Below are positions 42,546 through 51,507 of a DNA stretch of 64,000 nt, piece by piece (position 1 is the first letter of the stretch; each line of letters starts with the position of its first letter). Source of the DNA: Clostridia bacterium (lineage in GTDB: Bacteria > Bacillota > Clostridia > Christensenellales > Aristaeellaceae). The position numbers were made by a program, and so were the translations under genes. The stretch is from NCBI GenBank assembly GCA_017524725.1, contig JAFXUZ010000001.1, positions 1 to 64,000 on the forward strand. The letters are read 5' to 3'. The notes under the pieces are model-generated. The model did not search any database, was not told the origin of the DNA, and saw only the letters and a program-made list of their open reading frames with translations.

Positions 42546-43198
42546 ATGACCAAACGCTTTGTATCTCCGGCGCTCGCCGTCCTGATGATGATCCTGGCTG
42601 TATATGTACCCGCAGCGATGGCCGGCGACGAAAGCCCCAACGCCCATGCGGGAACCTATTATGTGCAAACCGATAACGGAAAAGGCCTGAACGTACGTGA
42701 CAATCCCGACGGCAGGGTCGTAGGATCACTTAAATATGGCACGCCAATTTATGTGGACGCTTTCACTGCCCCCGAATGGGCCCTGATCACCTACAGGTAC
42801 GATAACGGCTTCGGCATGGACGATTACTCCGCCTACGTGTCCACCCGCTACCTGGTCCGCAGCGACCCCGGCGAGTACCAGGGCTCTTCTTCCTCCTCTT
42901 CTTCCCCGTTTCATCCGGCGGCAGTACCTCCGCTTCGGCATCCATCAGCTCACTCAACGCCATCTTCCGTACCGCAAAGCATGTCGCCGAGCCCTATCCC
43001 GTGATATCCCGTCCATCCCGCGCCTCCGGCTGGGTGAACCTTCGCTGGGCTCCCTCCCTGGAGGCGGACATCATCGCCACCTGCCCCCAGGGCAAGACGC
43101 TGATCGTACTGTCTGAAATGAAGGACTGGTACCAGGTGAAAGATCCCATTACCGGCATGACCGGCTTTATCGGCAGCAAGTACGTTGCCAAACAGTAG
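42546..43198 (+). pseudogene. Secreted SH3-domain protein, interrupted by a one-base deletion
   Basis: ATG at 42546 follows GGAGG. The protein has a signal peptide (1-26) and a first bacterial SH3 domain (residues 35-100: NGKGLNVRDNPDGRVVGSL), then a Ser-rich linker. At about 42905-42912 the frame breaks: the linker and second SH3 domain (SGWVNLRWAPSLEADII, WYQVKDPITGMTGFIG) continue in another frame to TAG at 43196-43198. Restoring one base rejoins them. SH3 domains bind peptidoglycan or act as spacers. Whether the break is biological or a consensus error cannot be judged here. Confidence 0.8.
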
Positions 43199-43228
43199 TC
43201 TTATTGATTGGACCGGAGGAAAATCAGC

Positions 43229-43798
43229 ATGAAAAAGATCCTTTCTTTCTCATTGTGCCTGGCACTTTTGCTTGGATGCTCCGCTGCGACGGCCGAGACC
43301 GCAGGCAGGACCTTTACCGGAGAATTGTCCGTCAACGGCCGATTCACCGTCAGGTGGATCGCCCCCGAAGGATATCACGTCACCGATGTTGATTCCGCCG
43401 AAGGCGGATACATGATCCTGACCCTGCTGCCGGACGATGACAATGCCGGCGGCAGGCCAATGATGACCGTTTCCATCGCCCCGGACGAGCTGCTCTCGGA
43501 TGTAAAACGTCTCAATGACCTGGACGACGCGGTGCTTGAGATGATCGCGGATACGTTCCGCGCCGAAGACCGGGTGGAAGTTACCTATATGGAGACCGCC
43601 AACGGCACAAAACTGATGGTGATCAAGGAAGTAATGGAAAACGTGGATTTTGTGGATTTTTATACCATCTACATGGGCTATGAGATCGAACTGGTGCTGA
43701 CCCAGACAGCGGACATGCGGGGCACTTCCATCACCGACGGGCAGATCACATCCGTGATGCGGTTTCTTAGCGACATGGAATTCTTACCTGCCGAATAA
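43229..43798 (+). CDS. Probable lipoprotein or secreted protein, unknown function
   Basis: The ATG at 43229 with GGAGG is preferred over an in-frame upstream ATG at 43208. The 189-residue protein has a hydrophobic leader with LALLLGCSA, a possible lipobox (signal peptidase I cleavage near ATA-ET is the alternative). The mature part is a small mixed alpha/beta domain with GYMILTLLPDDD and FYTIYMGYEIE. No family recognised. It lies between the SH3 protein and another secreted protein on the same strand. Confidence 0.7.
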   Translation: MKKILSFSLCLALLLGCSAATAETAGRTFTGELSVNGRFTVRWIAPEGYHVTDVDSAEGGYMILTLLPDDDNAGGRPMMTVSIAPDELLSDVKRLNDLDDAVLEMIADTFRAEDRVEVTYMETANGTKLMVIKEVMENVDFVDFYTIYMGYEIELVLTQTADMRGTSITDGQITSVMRFLSDMEFLPAE

Positions 43799-43813
43799 AA
43801 AAGGAGTAAAAAA

Positions 43814-44680
43814 ATGAACAACATCAAAAAGATCATTTCAATCACAGCCATCGCGGCGCTTTGCGTGTGCTCAATGGCCATAGCGGACGAAAAAGCCGCC
43901 CCCACTGCCGACGACTACCTGGGCCGCTGGGTGGATCTGAACGGTATCCGCCATATCGATATCCGGCCCCGCGATGAAGGTGACGGATACATCGCGAATG
44001 TTACGATGGATACCTTCGACGGTGAAAATTACGGCTATGACATATGGGGTTACGGCTGTGTATACGATGGGGAAAGCCGGACACTGAAAAGCTTTTCCCG
44101 CATAACAGGCGTCGGCAAAAGCGAAGCGGAAGGCGAAGAAGAGATCACCGGGATCGACCACGACTTTTCCGGCGCCCAGTTCTTTTTTGACGAAGCCGGC
44201 AGCCTCGTCTGGAGCGACGAGACCATGGGATTGGACGACGGCATGGTTTTCCATCCGGAAGAAACATACACAGGGGTGCCCGTTGAAGCCGCAGCCTTTG
44301 AAGGCTCCTGGCAGTGTGACAGGGCCATCGCCGATATTGTTTGGGAAGAGGAAGGCTTCCGGGTAAATATCTCCTGGGGCAGCAGCGCCTGGGAGAACAC
44401 CGAATGGGAATACAGCTGTTTCTATCATTCGGAGGACAATACCCTCGTTTCCATGCCCTTCGGCATCCGTACGGAATATGTATATGATGACAACGGGGAA
44501 CAGGTATCCGCCAAAGAAGTGTACCGTGACGGCTGCGCAGCCTTCTCCCGGGACGCGGACGGCTGCCTGGTCTGGAAGGATGAAAAAGAAAACGCAGGCA
44601 ATGGCATGCGGTTTGTAAAAACGTCCGGCCCTGATGACCCTGAACAATGGCTGCCGGATGCTTTTATCCCCATGTTTTGA
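43814..44680 (+). CDS. Secreted protein with two lipocalin-like repeats
   Basis: A 288-residue protein with a signal peptide (1-25). Two similar domains begin DYLGRWVDLNG (near 34) and AFEGSWQCDRA (near 158), each followed by acidic beta-strand sequence and a GLDDGMVFH or NAGNGMRFV ending. The internal repeat suggests a duplicated beta-barrel or sandwich. Function unknown. It starts 15 bp after the preceding gene, so the pair is co-transcribed. Confidence 0.75.
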   Translation: MNNIKKIISITAIAALCVCSMAIADEKAAPTADDYLGRWVDLNGIRHIDIRPRDEGDGYIANVTMDTFDGENYGYDIWGYGCVYDGESRTLKSFSRITGVGKSEAEGEEEITGIDHDFSGAQFFFDEAGSLVWSDETMGLDDGMVFHPEETYTGVPVEAAAFEGSWQCDRAIADIVWEEEGFRVNISWGSSAWENTEWEYSCFYHSEDNTLVSMPFGIRTEYVYDDNGEQVSAKEVYRDGCAAFSRDADGCLVWKDEKENAGNGMRFVKTSGPDDPEQWLPDAFIPMF

Positions 44681-44739
44681 TCCCTGTGTAGATAAATGAC
44701 TACCGTATTCAGCTTTTTTGACTTCGGCAGGAGGGCGTC

Positions 44740-45333
44740 ATGAAAAAGAGCCGGCAACTTTTCAGGCAATTCGATCAGATCGAGAAGGAATTCTTCGAGA
44801 TCGACAATGCGGGAAAATCTGCGGTCGTTCATCTTCTTTTTCAAAGTCCGGAAGCGATCTTCGATCCGACCTGCCGATCAAAGACGCCTGTCTTTGCAAG
44901 CGACTTCAGGGAAACCCTGCAATCCGCTTTTGAGATGATCCCCAAAGGTCTTCAGATCAGCCTTGAGATCGCATTTGAAGATACGGGGGATTATTCCGGG
45001 GATAAGATGCAGGATATTTTCAGAAAAAACCTCCTATTCATTTCAAAATCCATCGTCCAGTCCATCCGTGCCCGGAACCGCATCGCCCTCTTGCTGTTTA
45101 TCGCCGGACTGGTTTTCTTCGTCGGCATGATCATGATCGGACATCTCTGGGAAACGGAAAGCTTCTGGCACGAAGTGTTTTTTTATTTCCTGGATATCGC
45201 CACGACTGTCCTGTTCTGGGAAGCGGCCGGGATCTTCCTGGTGGAAAAAAAGGAACGTACCGCTCAGGCCAGGGAATATCTGGAGCGTCTTGTAAATATC
45301 CGCTTTATAAAGGCGGATGGGTGGGAATTCTGA
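44740..45333 (+). CDS. Membrane protein of unknown function
   Basis: A 197-residue protein: a soluble helical N-terminal domain (1-105), then two transmembrane helices (about 110-128 and 143-165), and a basic helical tail (EKKERTAQAREYLERL). AGGAGGG precedes the ATG. No motif recognised. It ends 15 bp from the converging phosphatase gene. Confidence 0.7.
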   Translation: MKKSRQLFRQFDQIEKEFFEIDNAGKSAVVHLLFQSPEAIFDPTCRSKTPVFASDFRETLQSAFEMIPKGLQISLEIAFEDTGDYSGDKMQDIFRKNLLFISKSIVQSIRARNRIALLLFIAGLVFFVGMIMIGHLWETESFWHEVFFYFLDIATTVLFWEAAGIFLVEKKERTAQAREYLERLVNIRFIKADGWEF

Positions 45334-45348
45334 CCGGCATCTGCTTCT

Positions 45349-47214
45349 TCACGATTCTTTTAAGGACTCCGGTCCCCTGTATTTCAGACACAGCATGGTG
45401 ATATCGTCAAACTGCGGGGTGCCGTCGGCAAAACGGTTCACCGCATCGTATACGATGCCGATCAGCTGTTCCGGAGAAGCGTCGGGCGCCTGGTTCATCG
45501 CGTCGGTCAGCCTGTCCGTCCCAAACAGTTCTCCGGAAGGGTTGTTGGCCTCCGGAACACCGTCCGTATAAATAAAGACGCAGTCGCCCGGATGGAGCTC
45601 AAATTCCCGGTTTTGATATCTCGCCACATCTGTAAACCCGATCGCCGTGCAGTGTTTATATTTGAGCATCTCGAATTTTCCCCCATCGCGGGCGATCACC
45701 GGATTTTCATGACCTGCGTTGACAGCAAGTCCCTTCCCGGTGGATAACTCAAGCACCGCCAGCCATACCGTTACGAACATCATGGACGAATTGCGTTCGC
45801 ACAGCTGAATATTCACGCGCTCCAAGGCAGCTGCAGGGTCACAGCCCGACAGCAGCTGGTTTTTGATCATGGTCTTTGAGACCATCATAAACAGTGCGGC
45901 GGGAATGCCCTTTCCGGAAACATCCGCGATCACCAGGGCCAGATGATCCCTGCCCAACAAAAAGAAATCATAAAAATCGCCGCCCACCTCCTTGGCGGGG
46001 GTCATGAAGGCGTGCAGGTCGAATTCCGTCCGGTCGGGAAAGGGCGGGAAAACCGTCGGAAGCATATTGGACTGAATATCAGCCGCCAGCTTCAATTCCT
46101 TATCCAGCTGTTCCAACTCCGACATCATGGAGACAATGCCCCGCATTTCGTCCCCGCCCTCATTTTTTTCTATCACGCTGCGAAGGAACGAAAAGGCTGT
46201 TTCATCGTCTTTTCGAACACGGCAGTATGATGTGATCTGGACGCTGTTCTGAGGGTGTTCTTTGTTATGCTTTTCTTCCGCTTCCTCTACCAGAGAGGAC
46301 AGGTACTGTATACTGATCATGCTGTCCGTATTGAAGAGCATCAGGAACTGCCCATCCTCTACCCGGATCACGTCCCCCTCACGCTGCAGGTTATCGCGAA
46401 GGATGTGAAAAACCGAGGGCATATCCCCCCGCGCTGTGATGATCATGGCGCTGCGGACGTCGTTCTTCCCGGCAATGGCAAGGTCAAACAGGAAGGCCAG
46501 ATACCCGCGGTTATACAATTCGGATTCCTCGTCCACATATCTGATCTCACCGACCATGGAAAAATACAATAAGGTCGTGCCGATGGCCAGGCCTATGATC
46601 CCGGTGCTGTAAGGAGTAAAAAGCTGCGGGATCAGCGATACGAACACGGAAACCACCATGGGCGACGTATGGAACGAGCTTGCCCTGGTTTTTTTGAAGT
46701 CAGAAAACAGTTCCATACCCGCACTGGAGACATACAAAAGGATCTCTACCCCCATCAGAACGATATGCAGGGGCGTTCGATAGAATGCGTTGTCCTCCCC
46801 TATGGTAAAAAGGATGCCGGTAAACTGGTTTACAGCCAGCAGGACCAGGATCAGAACAACGGGAAGGGCCCGGATCGTCCATATGGCAGCGGAAGGCTTT
46901 CTGTCACCGTAAAGCTTGCGTCCGACAAAGGACAGCCAAAGGCTGGCGGTCCACATCGCTAGAAACTCCCACACGTTCCGGCAAATAACAGCGACCGTAT
47001 GACACCATGGCGGGGACTGCCTGTACATGGCGTGAAAAAAGAAACAAGCGACACTGTTTGCGGTAATGCACAGGCACAGCCTGAAAAAGAAGCGCATCGA
47101 CTGCGTTTTCCGCTGCCTCAGACGGTCTGAAAGGATCAGCAGAAGGACCATGATAAAAAGGGATGACGCGGCGATATAGCAGGACACCACAGCTTCGCCC
47201 TGGATCATGTTCAT
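45349..47214 (-). CDS. 7TM sensor phosphatase with degenerate GGDEF and SpoIIE-type PP2C domain
   Basis: A 621-residue protein. Residues 10-225 form seven transmembrane helices. Residues 226-350 resemble a GGDEF domain (ESELYNRGYLAF, where active enzymes have LTGLYNRRY) whose signature is degenerate (VEDGQF at 285-290 in place of GGDEF). Residues 380-620 are PP2C (GGDFYD 411-416, ADVSGKG 430-436, YTDGVPEA, FDDITML). The start overlaps the upstream propeller protein by 4 bp. The propeller protein carries a matching 7TM block, so the pair probably forms one membrane sensor. Confidence 0.92.
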   Translation of the reverse strand: MNMIQGEAVVSCYIAASSLFIMVLLLILSDRLRQRKTQSMRFFFRLCLCITANSVACFFFHAMYRQSPPWCHTVAVICRNVWEFLAMWTASLWLSFVGRKLYGDRKPSAAIWTIRALPVVLILVLLAVNQFTGILFTIGEDNAFYRTPLHIVLMGVEILLYVSSAGMELFSDFKKTRASSFHTSPMVVSVFVSLIPQLFTPYSTGIIGLAIGTTLLYFSMVGEIRYVDEESELYNRGYLAFLFDLAIAGKNDVRSAMIITARGDMPSVFHILRDNLQREGDVIRVEDGQFLMLFNTDSMISIQYLSSLVEEAEEKHNKEHPQNSVQITSYCRVRKDDETAFSFLRSVIEKNEGGDEMRGIVSMMSELEQLDKELKLAADIQSNMLPTVFPPFPDRTEFDLHAFMTPAKEVGGDFYDFFLLGRDHLALVIADVSGKGIPAALFMMVSKTMIKNQLLSGCDPAAALERVNIQLCERNSSMMFVTVWLAVLELSTGKGLAVNAGHENPVIARDGGKFEMLKYKHCTAIGFTDVARYQNREFELHPGDCVFIYTDGVPEANNPSGELFGTDRLTDAMNQAPDASPEQLIGIVYDAVNRFADGTPQFDDITMLCLKYRGPESLKES

Positions 47215-50200
47215 ATTTTCTCCTCAAGCAGCGGTTGGTTCATGACATGGATGTGTGTGCAGACCAGGAAAAGCGTGAAAGTGAGGGCGGTGGAGGAAAT
47301 ATCCCTGAACCATACGCCCCATATGACCCGGACAAGGGCAAGCATGACGCCGAGGAACACCAGAAGAACGCTGATCTTGCGTACCTGGAACAGGGAGAAC
47401 ACCAGATAGAAAACCGCCGGAATGAACACAAGGTCATTCAACGGACCGCTATGATACACTCCATGGACGTCCACGGTGTAGATCCATCCCGTAAAAAGGT
47501 TCACGACCAGAATGACCAGGATAAGCATGAGGGGGATCACAGCCCATGGGAGCCTTTTTTTGAGCCGCTCGATATCATGATTGGCGCGGTAATCCAGGTA
47601 GAAATAAAACAGGCAGGGGAAGACTTCAAAAGCAGTGAAGAAAAGCAGGTTTCCCACGATCATGACAAGCCTGGCAATGTTATAGCCCGTGCCGTCCACC
47701 ATATAAGTCAGTATATCCGCCGCAGCCAAAGCCATGTTGACAATGATCAGGGCAAAGTACATTTTGTCATCCGGCAGTCCCCGTTTGCGGTACAGGTCGG
47801 TAAAGAACAACAGTCCGGCCAGCAGAAACAGGGAAGCGGCGTTAATAATTACGCTTCCGTAGGTACCTATGGAATTTGCGTTCCCTTTGATGATCTCGAA
47901 AGAAGCAGACATGCTTGCATTTTCCATGGGATCGTATACGCGGATAACGAAATGATAATCTCCCGCAGGAAGGTTCGTATAGACCACAGGATCATCAAAT
48001 TCGCTGCTTTTCAGCGTCGTCTCCGTCGTATCGAAACCTTCCAGATGATAGGAAACCATCGGGTCGAAAAGCGAAAACCTGAACACATACGGATATACGG
48101 TCACCTTTTTGACGTTGCCCGGCAAATGGAAATGATCGCTGCCTTCCGAATAATATCGATGTCCGTCGGCGTCGATATAAGGCAGCGCGGCCTTCATTAC
48201 ATTGACATTCCGGAGAGGCTTTTCGATATTCACTTTCACCGCTCCCGTGGACCCCGCAATGTACAGATCGCCTTCGGGTGTCAGTTCGCTGCTGGAATTG
48301 GCTCTGATCCCATAGGGAAGACCGTTGTTGATCCCAAGAAAAACCGGCTCCTTCGGCCCGAATTCCAGAAGCTTTTCCGTCGGGATCACATAGATGCCGC
48401 CGCTGGACAGTATCCATGCGTCCCCTTTGCTGTTTTCATAAAGATCGTAGATATTGGAGTATGGGAAGTGATCGACCGCCCTCACATGGTGATCCGACGT
48501 CATAACGCAAAGTGAATTGCTGGTCATGATCCAGAAGAATTGATGATCCCGGCTCACCTTGATCCTGAGGACTACGTCAGATCTGAGCCCGTCTTCCGAG
48601 GTGATCAGCTTTGTCCCCTCCGGACTGAGCACATAGAGCCCGGCGCCGTCAGTGCCGACGAGCAGCTCATTGCCGAAGCCTTCGGAAACGGCAAGGATCT
48701 CCGGAACGGCAATGCCGGTCTCTTCCCCGTAAGCCGCAACCACACGGCCGTCCCGGATCACGTTCACACCCCCGGTATTGGCCGCAATGATGCTCCCGTC
48801 CCGGCATTCGCCGGCCATACGGACCTGATCAGAGAAAAGCCCGTCACGAATTGAAAAGCACGTTGCTTTTTCCCCATCATAGCAGATCAGCCCCGCTCTT
48901 CCCCAGGTGGAGATCCAGAGCCTGTTCTGGCTGTCACGTATGATCGAAAGCACCCGTACGCCATCCAGAAAAGCAAGAAGATCATCGGTATCCAAAGTCT
49001 CGCCGACGGCGGTCCTTGCTTCCTTCAGAGGAAGGCTTTCCGCCCGTTGCCCGTCCTTGATAACGATCAGACCTGTATCAGTTCCGATAAAGAGCCGGTC
49101 GTCCAGCAAACATGTTGCATTGACGAATGCCGAGGGCAGATCATAACGGAAAAACAGGTCCGTAAACTGGTTGGGGACGATCTTCATTACTCCCTGGCGG
49201 GATGAAGTAAACCAAAGGTTGCCTTCATAATCCGTCATGACGTGGCCCACGGAATTATTCATGGGACAGTTCGGCAGCAGATGAAACTCTTTTCCCTCCA
49301 GAACGCCGATGCCGTTGCCAGCGCATATCCACAGTTTTCCGTCAATGTATTCAAACCGCTCCACATAGGAAAGCGGCGCGATATTCATGGATTCCGTTTT
49401 GGCAAAGCAGCTTGCAAAGTTTCCGTGATAGACTTTTGCGCTCTCTGTTCCGAGGAACAGATCTCCAGGGTTCGCCGGATCCGGCAGTATCGCCAGGATC
49501 CTTTTGACAGGGCATAAGCTGCGGTAGATGAAGGAGACCACTTCCCCATTCCTTAAGGAAAACATGTCTCCTTCCGGCGCGAGGCCGTAAACCAGGCCGT
49601 CGGGGCCCGGACGGAGCTCCTGGATCGACCGTTCGGATACCCTTCTGTCCTGAAGCATTGAAAAGCTCATATCCGGATAGATCATGCCCAGGCCGGAGGT
49701 AGTACCGACATAGATGATGCCGTCGCTGCCTTCTGTGACCACACGGACGCTGGAAGACCCCAGACCATCCTCTTTATCCCACCGGAGCAGCCTCCCTGAT
49801 AAAATGCAGAACACGCCGGAATCATTGGTCCCGATCCACAAACGATCCATGCTGTCCACATACAGGCATCTGACATTTGATATCCCTGTATCAGAATCGA
49901 TCCGCTGAAAGATCTTCCCGTCATAATAGATCAGTCCGGCATAGCTCCCGATCCACAAAAAACCGTCCCCGGTCTGCGCGATGGCGTTCGCTTCTGATGT
50001 GGGCAGGCCGTTCCTGCTGTCATAAAGCACAGCGGAAAAACCCTCGCTGCTGTTTACAGGATCAACGGAAAGCCCCTGATTCCAGTTTCCGCAGGAATTC
50101 AGGCCCGAAAGCGTTTCCTTGCTCCCTTCCGCGGCGCAGCAAGAGGAAAAAGCGAGCAAAAAAGACAGCAGTAAAAACAGCGGACGAAGTCTGATACAGC

Positions 50201-50228
50201 TTTTTCCATGAAACTCACGTCCAGCCAT
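47211..50228 (-). CDS. Two-component-regulator-propeller sensor with Y_Y_Y domain and 7TM region, no output domain
   Basis: A 1005-residue protein: signal peptide (to about 33), then repeated propeller blades with WIGT/WISTW motifs (GFLWIGSYAGLIYYDG, RLWIGTNDSGVF, NLWFTSSRQGVM, RLWISTWGRAGL). A Y_Y_Y-like Ig domain (about 690-790, YTNLPAGDYHFVIRVYD) follows. The C-terminus has seven helices (790-1000). Such extracellular domains normally sit on histidine kinases or GGDEF proteins; here the chain ends after the 7TM block and the next gene carries the PP2C output. An extended -10 (TGT-TATGAT, near 50274-50269) lies upstream. Confidence 0.92.
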   Translation of the reverse strand: MAGREFHGKSCIRLRPLFLLLSFLLAFSSCCAAEGSKETLSGLNSCGNWNQGLSVDPVNSSEGFSAVLYDSRNGLPTSEANAIAQTGDGFLWIGSYAGLIYYDGKIFQRIDSDTGISNVRCLYVDSMDRLWIGTNDSGVFCILSGRLLRWDKEDGLGSSSVRVVTEGSDGIIYVGTTSGLGMIYPDMSFSMLQDRRVSERSIQELRPGPDGLVYGLAPEGDMFSLRNGEVVSFIYRSLCPVKRILAILPDPANPGDLFLGTESAKVYHGNFASCFAKTESMNIAPLSYVERFEYIDGKLWICAGNGIGVLEGKEFHLLPNCPMNNSVGHVMTDYEGNLWFTSSRQGVMKIVPNQFTDLFFRYDLPSAFVNATCLLDDRLFIGTDTGLIVIKDGQRAESLPLKEARTAVGETLDTDDLLAFLDGVRVLSIIRDSQNRLWISTWGRAGLICYDGEKATCFSIRDGLFSDQVRMAGECRDGSIIAANTGGVNVIRDGRVVAAYGEETGIAVPEILAVSEGFGNELLVGTDGAGLYVLSPEGTKLITSEDGLRSDVVLRIKVSRDHQFFWIMTSNSLCVMTSDHHVRAVDHFPYSNIYDLYENSKGDAWILSSGGIYVIPTEKLLEFGPKEPVFLGINNGLPYGIRANSSSELTPEGDLYIAGSTGAVKVNIEKPLRNVNVMKAALPYIDADGHRYYSEGSDHFHLPGNVKKVTVYPYVFRFSLFDPMVSYHLEGFDTTETTLKSSEFDDPVVYTNLPAGDYHFVIRVYDPMENASMSASFEIIKGNANSIGTYGSVIINAASLFLLAGLLFFTDLYRKRGLPDDKMYFALIIVNMALAAADILTYMVDGTGYNIARLVMIVGNLLFFTAFEVFPCLFYFYLDYRANHDIERLKKRLPWAVIPLMLILVILVVNLFTGWIYTVDVHGVYHSGPLNDLVFIPAVFYLVFSLFQVRKISVLLVFLGVMLALVRVIWGVWFRDISSTALTFTLFLVCTHIHVMNQPLLEEKI

Positions 50229-50291
50229 GCAATCAACTCCTCCGGATCACGCTGTGCCCGCCCGAATAATCATAACAGGTTTTTCATGAGG

Positions 50292-51302
50292 TCAGTTGAA
50301 CCCGAAAATCTTCCGTGTGACCGCGTAGCCGCATATCAGTACACACCTGCCAAGCCGGCCCGGCAGGTGTATGGCCCTTCCCAGCTGCCTGTAACGAAGC
50401 GTTTTATAAACCCGGGGATTTTCATTCCGGATATAGGACCAAAGGTCCTTTTTCTTTTGCAGGTTTTCCTCCGTCCCGCTTTTGACCAGCAGAACGGAAG
50501 ATACAGTCGTAACGATCTCCAGGAATTTCAGCATGTATTTCTGCATTTGTTCATCATCCACGGAAAACGGATCGACCGCGGATACCATCAGGCGGTTGAC
50601 CAGGAGGAACTGGTCGATGCGTCGGATCATGACCTTTTCCTGCACCGACTGATCGTTCCGGCCGATAAAATAGTGGTAAAAATCCACGTCCAGGTAATAC
50701 ATTTTTTTGACGTCCTTCAGCGGGACATAAACGTACAGATCGTCCACATAAAAGGTATGCTTCGGCAGTTCCATCCCGCATGAAAGAAGAAGAGCTGTGC
50801 GGTAGATCACGGCATGCATCAAAAGATACTGTCCCCAATGAAAGTGCCTTGTCTCCTCCCAGCTGAATACCCTGTTCTTGGGCAGGGCATTGCGGTAGGA
50901 TACGACGTGTTTATGCTTTGCGCCGGCTTTGTCATAGATATAATTGCTGATGAACATATCCACGGGATCGTCCCTGAGCCGGGAAAGGGCTTCCAGCAGC
51001 CTCGGATAAGCCGAACTGTCGACCCAGTCGTCGGAGTCGACCACCTTGAAATACAGTCCCGTGGCATTTTTCAGCCCCGTCATCACAGCATCCCCGTGGC
51101 CCCCGTTCTCCTTATGGATTGCACGGACGATACCCGGATAGCGGCGCTCATACGCATCAGCCATTTCAGCCGTTTTGTCGGTAGAACCGTCGTCCACGAT
51201 CAGAATCTCCACCTGATCGCCGCCGGGCAAAAGCGACTCCACGGCATGGGACAGGTAATCCTGGGAATTGTAGCTGGGAATGGCGATGGACAGAAGTTTC
51301 AT
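50292..51302 (-). CDS. Glycosyltransferase family 2
   Basis: The ATG at 51302, with GAGG 6 bp upstream, is preferred over a GTG at 51314. The 336-residue protein has the GT-A fold: SIAIPSYNSQDY, VDDGSTD, the DXD-like SDDW near 98, and a 250-330 C-terminal region with basic residues and a possible membrane-associating segment. It transfers a sugar from a nucleotide donor to a glycan or lipid acceptor. It is separate from the propeller operon (63-bp gap with its own signals). Confidence 0.9.
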   Translation of the reverse strand: MKLLSIAIPSYNSQDYLSHAVESLLPGGDQVEILIVDDGSTDKTAEMADAYERRYPGIVRAIHKENGGHGDAVMTGLKNATGLYFKVVDSDDWVDSSAYPRLLEALSRLRDDPVDMFISNYIYDKAGAKHKHVVSYRNALPKNRVFSWEETRHFHWGQYLLMHAVIYRTALLLSCGMELPKHTFYVDDLYVYVPLKDVKKMYYLDVDFYHYFIGRNDQSVQEKVMIRRIDQFLLVNRLMVSAVDPFSVDDEQMQKYMLKFLEIVTTVSSVLLVKSGTEENLQKKKDLWSYIRNENPRVYKTLRYRQLGRAIHLPGRLGRCVLICGYAVTRKIFGFN

Positions 51303-51386
51303 TGTTTGCCTCACAAAAGTAAAAAAGTCATATTCACGATATCATTTTATCAGGATGCTTCATATATGTCCAGTTTTTTGTCGGCC

Positions 51387-51416
51387 TTGACGCGCATTCC
51401 ATCCGCCTTGTATAAT
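51387..51416 (+). promoter_or_regulatory. Promoter of the DUF6273 gene
   Basis: TTGACG (51387-51392) is followed after 18 bp by TATAAT (51411-51416). Confidence 0.8.
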
Positions 51417-51432
51417 CCAGATAAACATATCC

Positions 51433-51490
51433 CGCGGTCGTTTTTCAGGGCACAAAACCGCGCATGCTTTCGCATGCGCCGATCGCGGTC
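51433..51490 (+). promoter_or_regulatory. Leader with mutually exclusive stems next to the ribosome site
   Basis: CGCGGT occurs at 51433-51438 and 51484-51489, and a single ACCGCG (51457-51462) can pair with either. A separate perfect stem GCGCATGC-TTTC-GCATGCGC lies at 51460-51479. The second CGCGGTC abuts AAAGGAG (51491-51497). This arrangement could switch access to the ribosome site or be a simple stable hairpin; no known riboswitch class was recognised. Confidence 0.4.
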
Positions 51491-51507
51491 AAAGGAGTGG
51501 ATCACTT

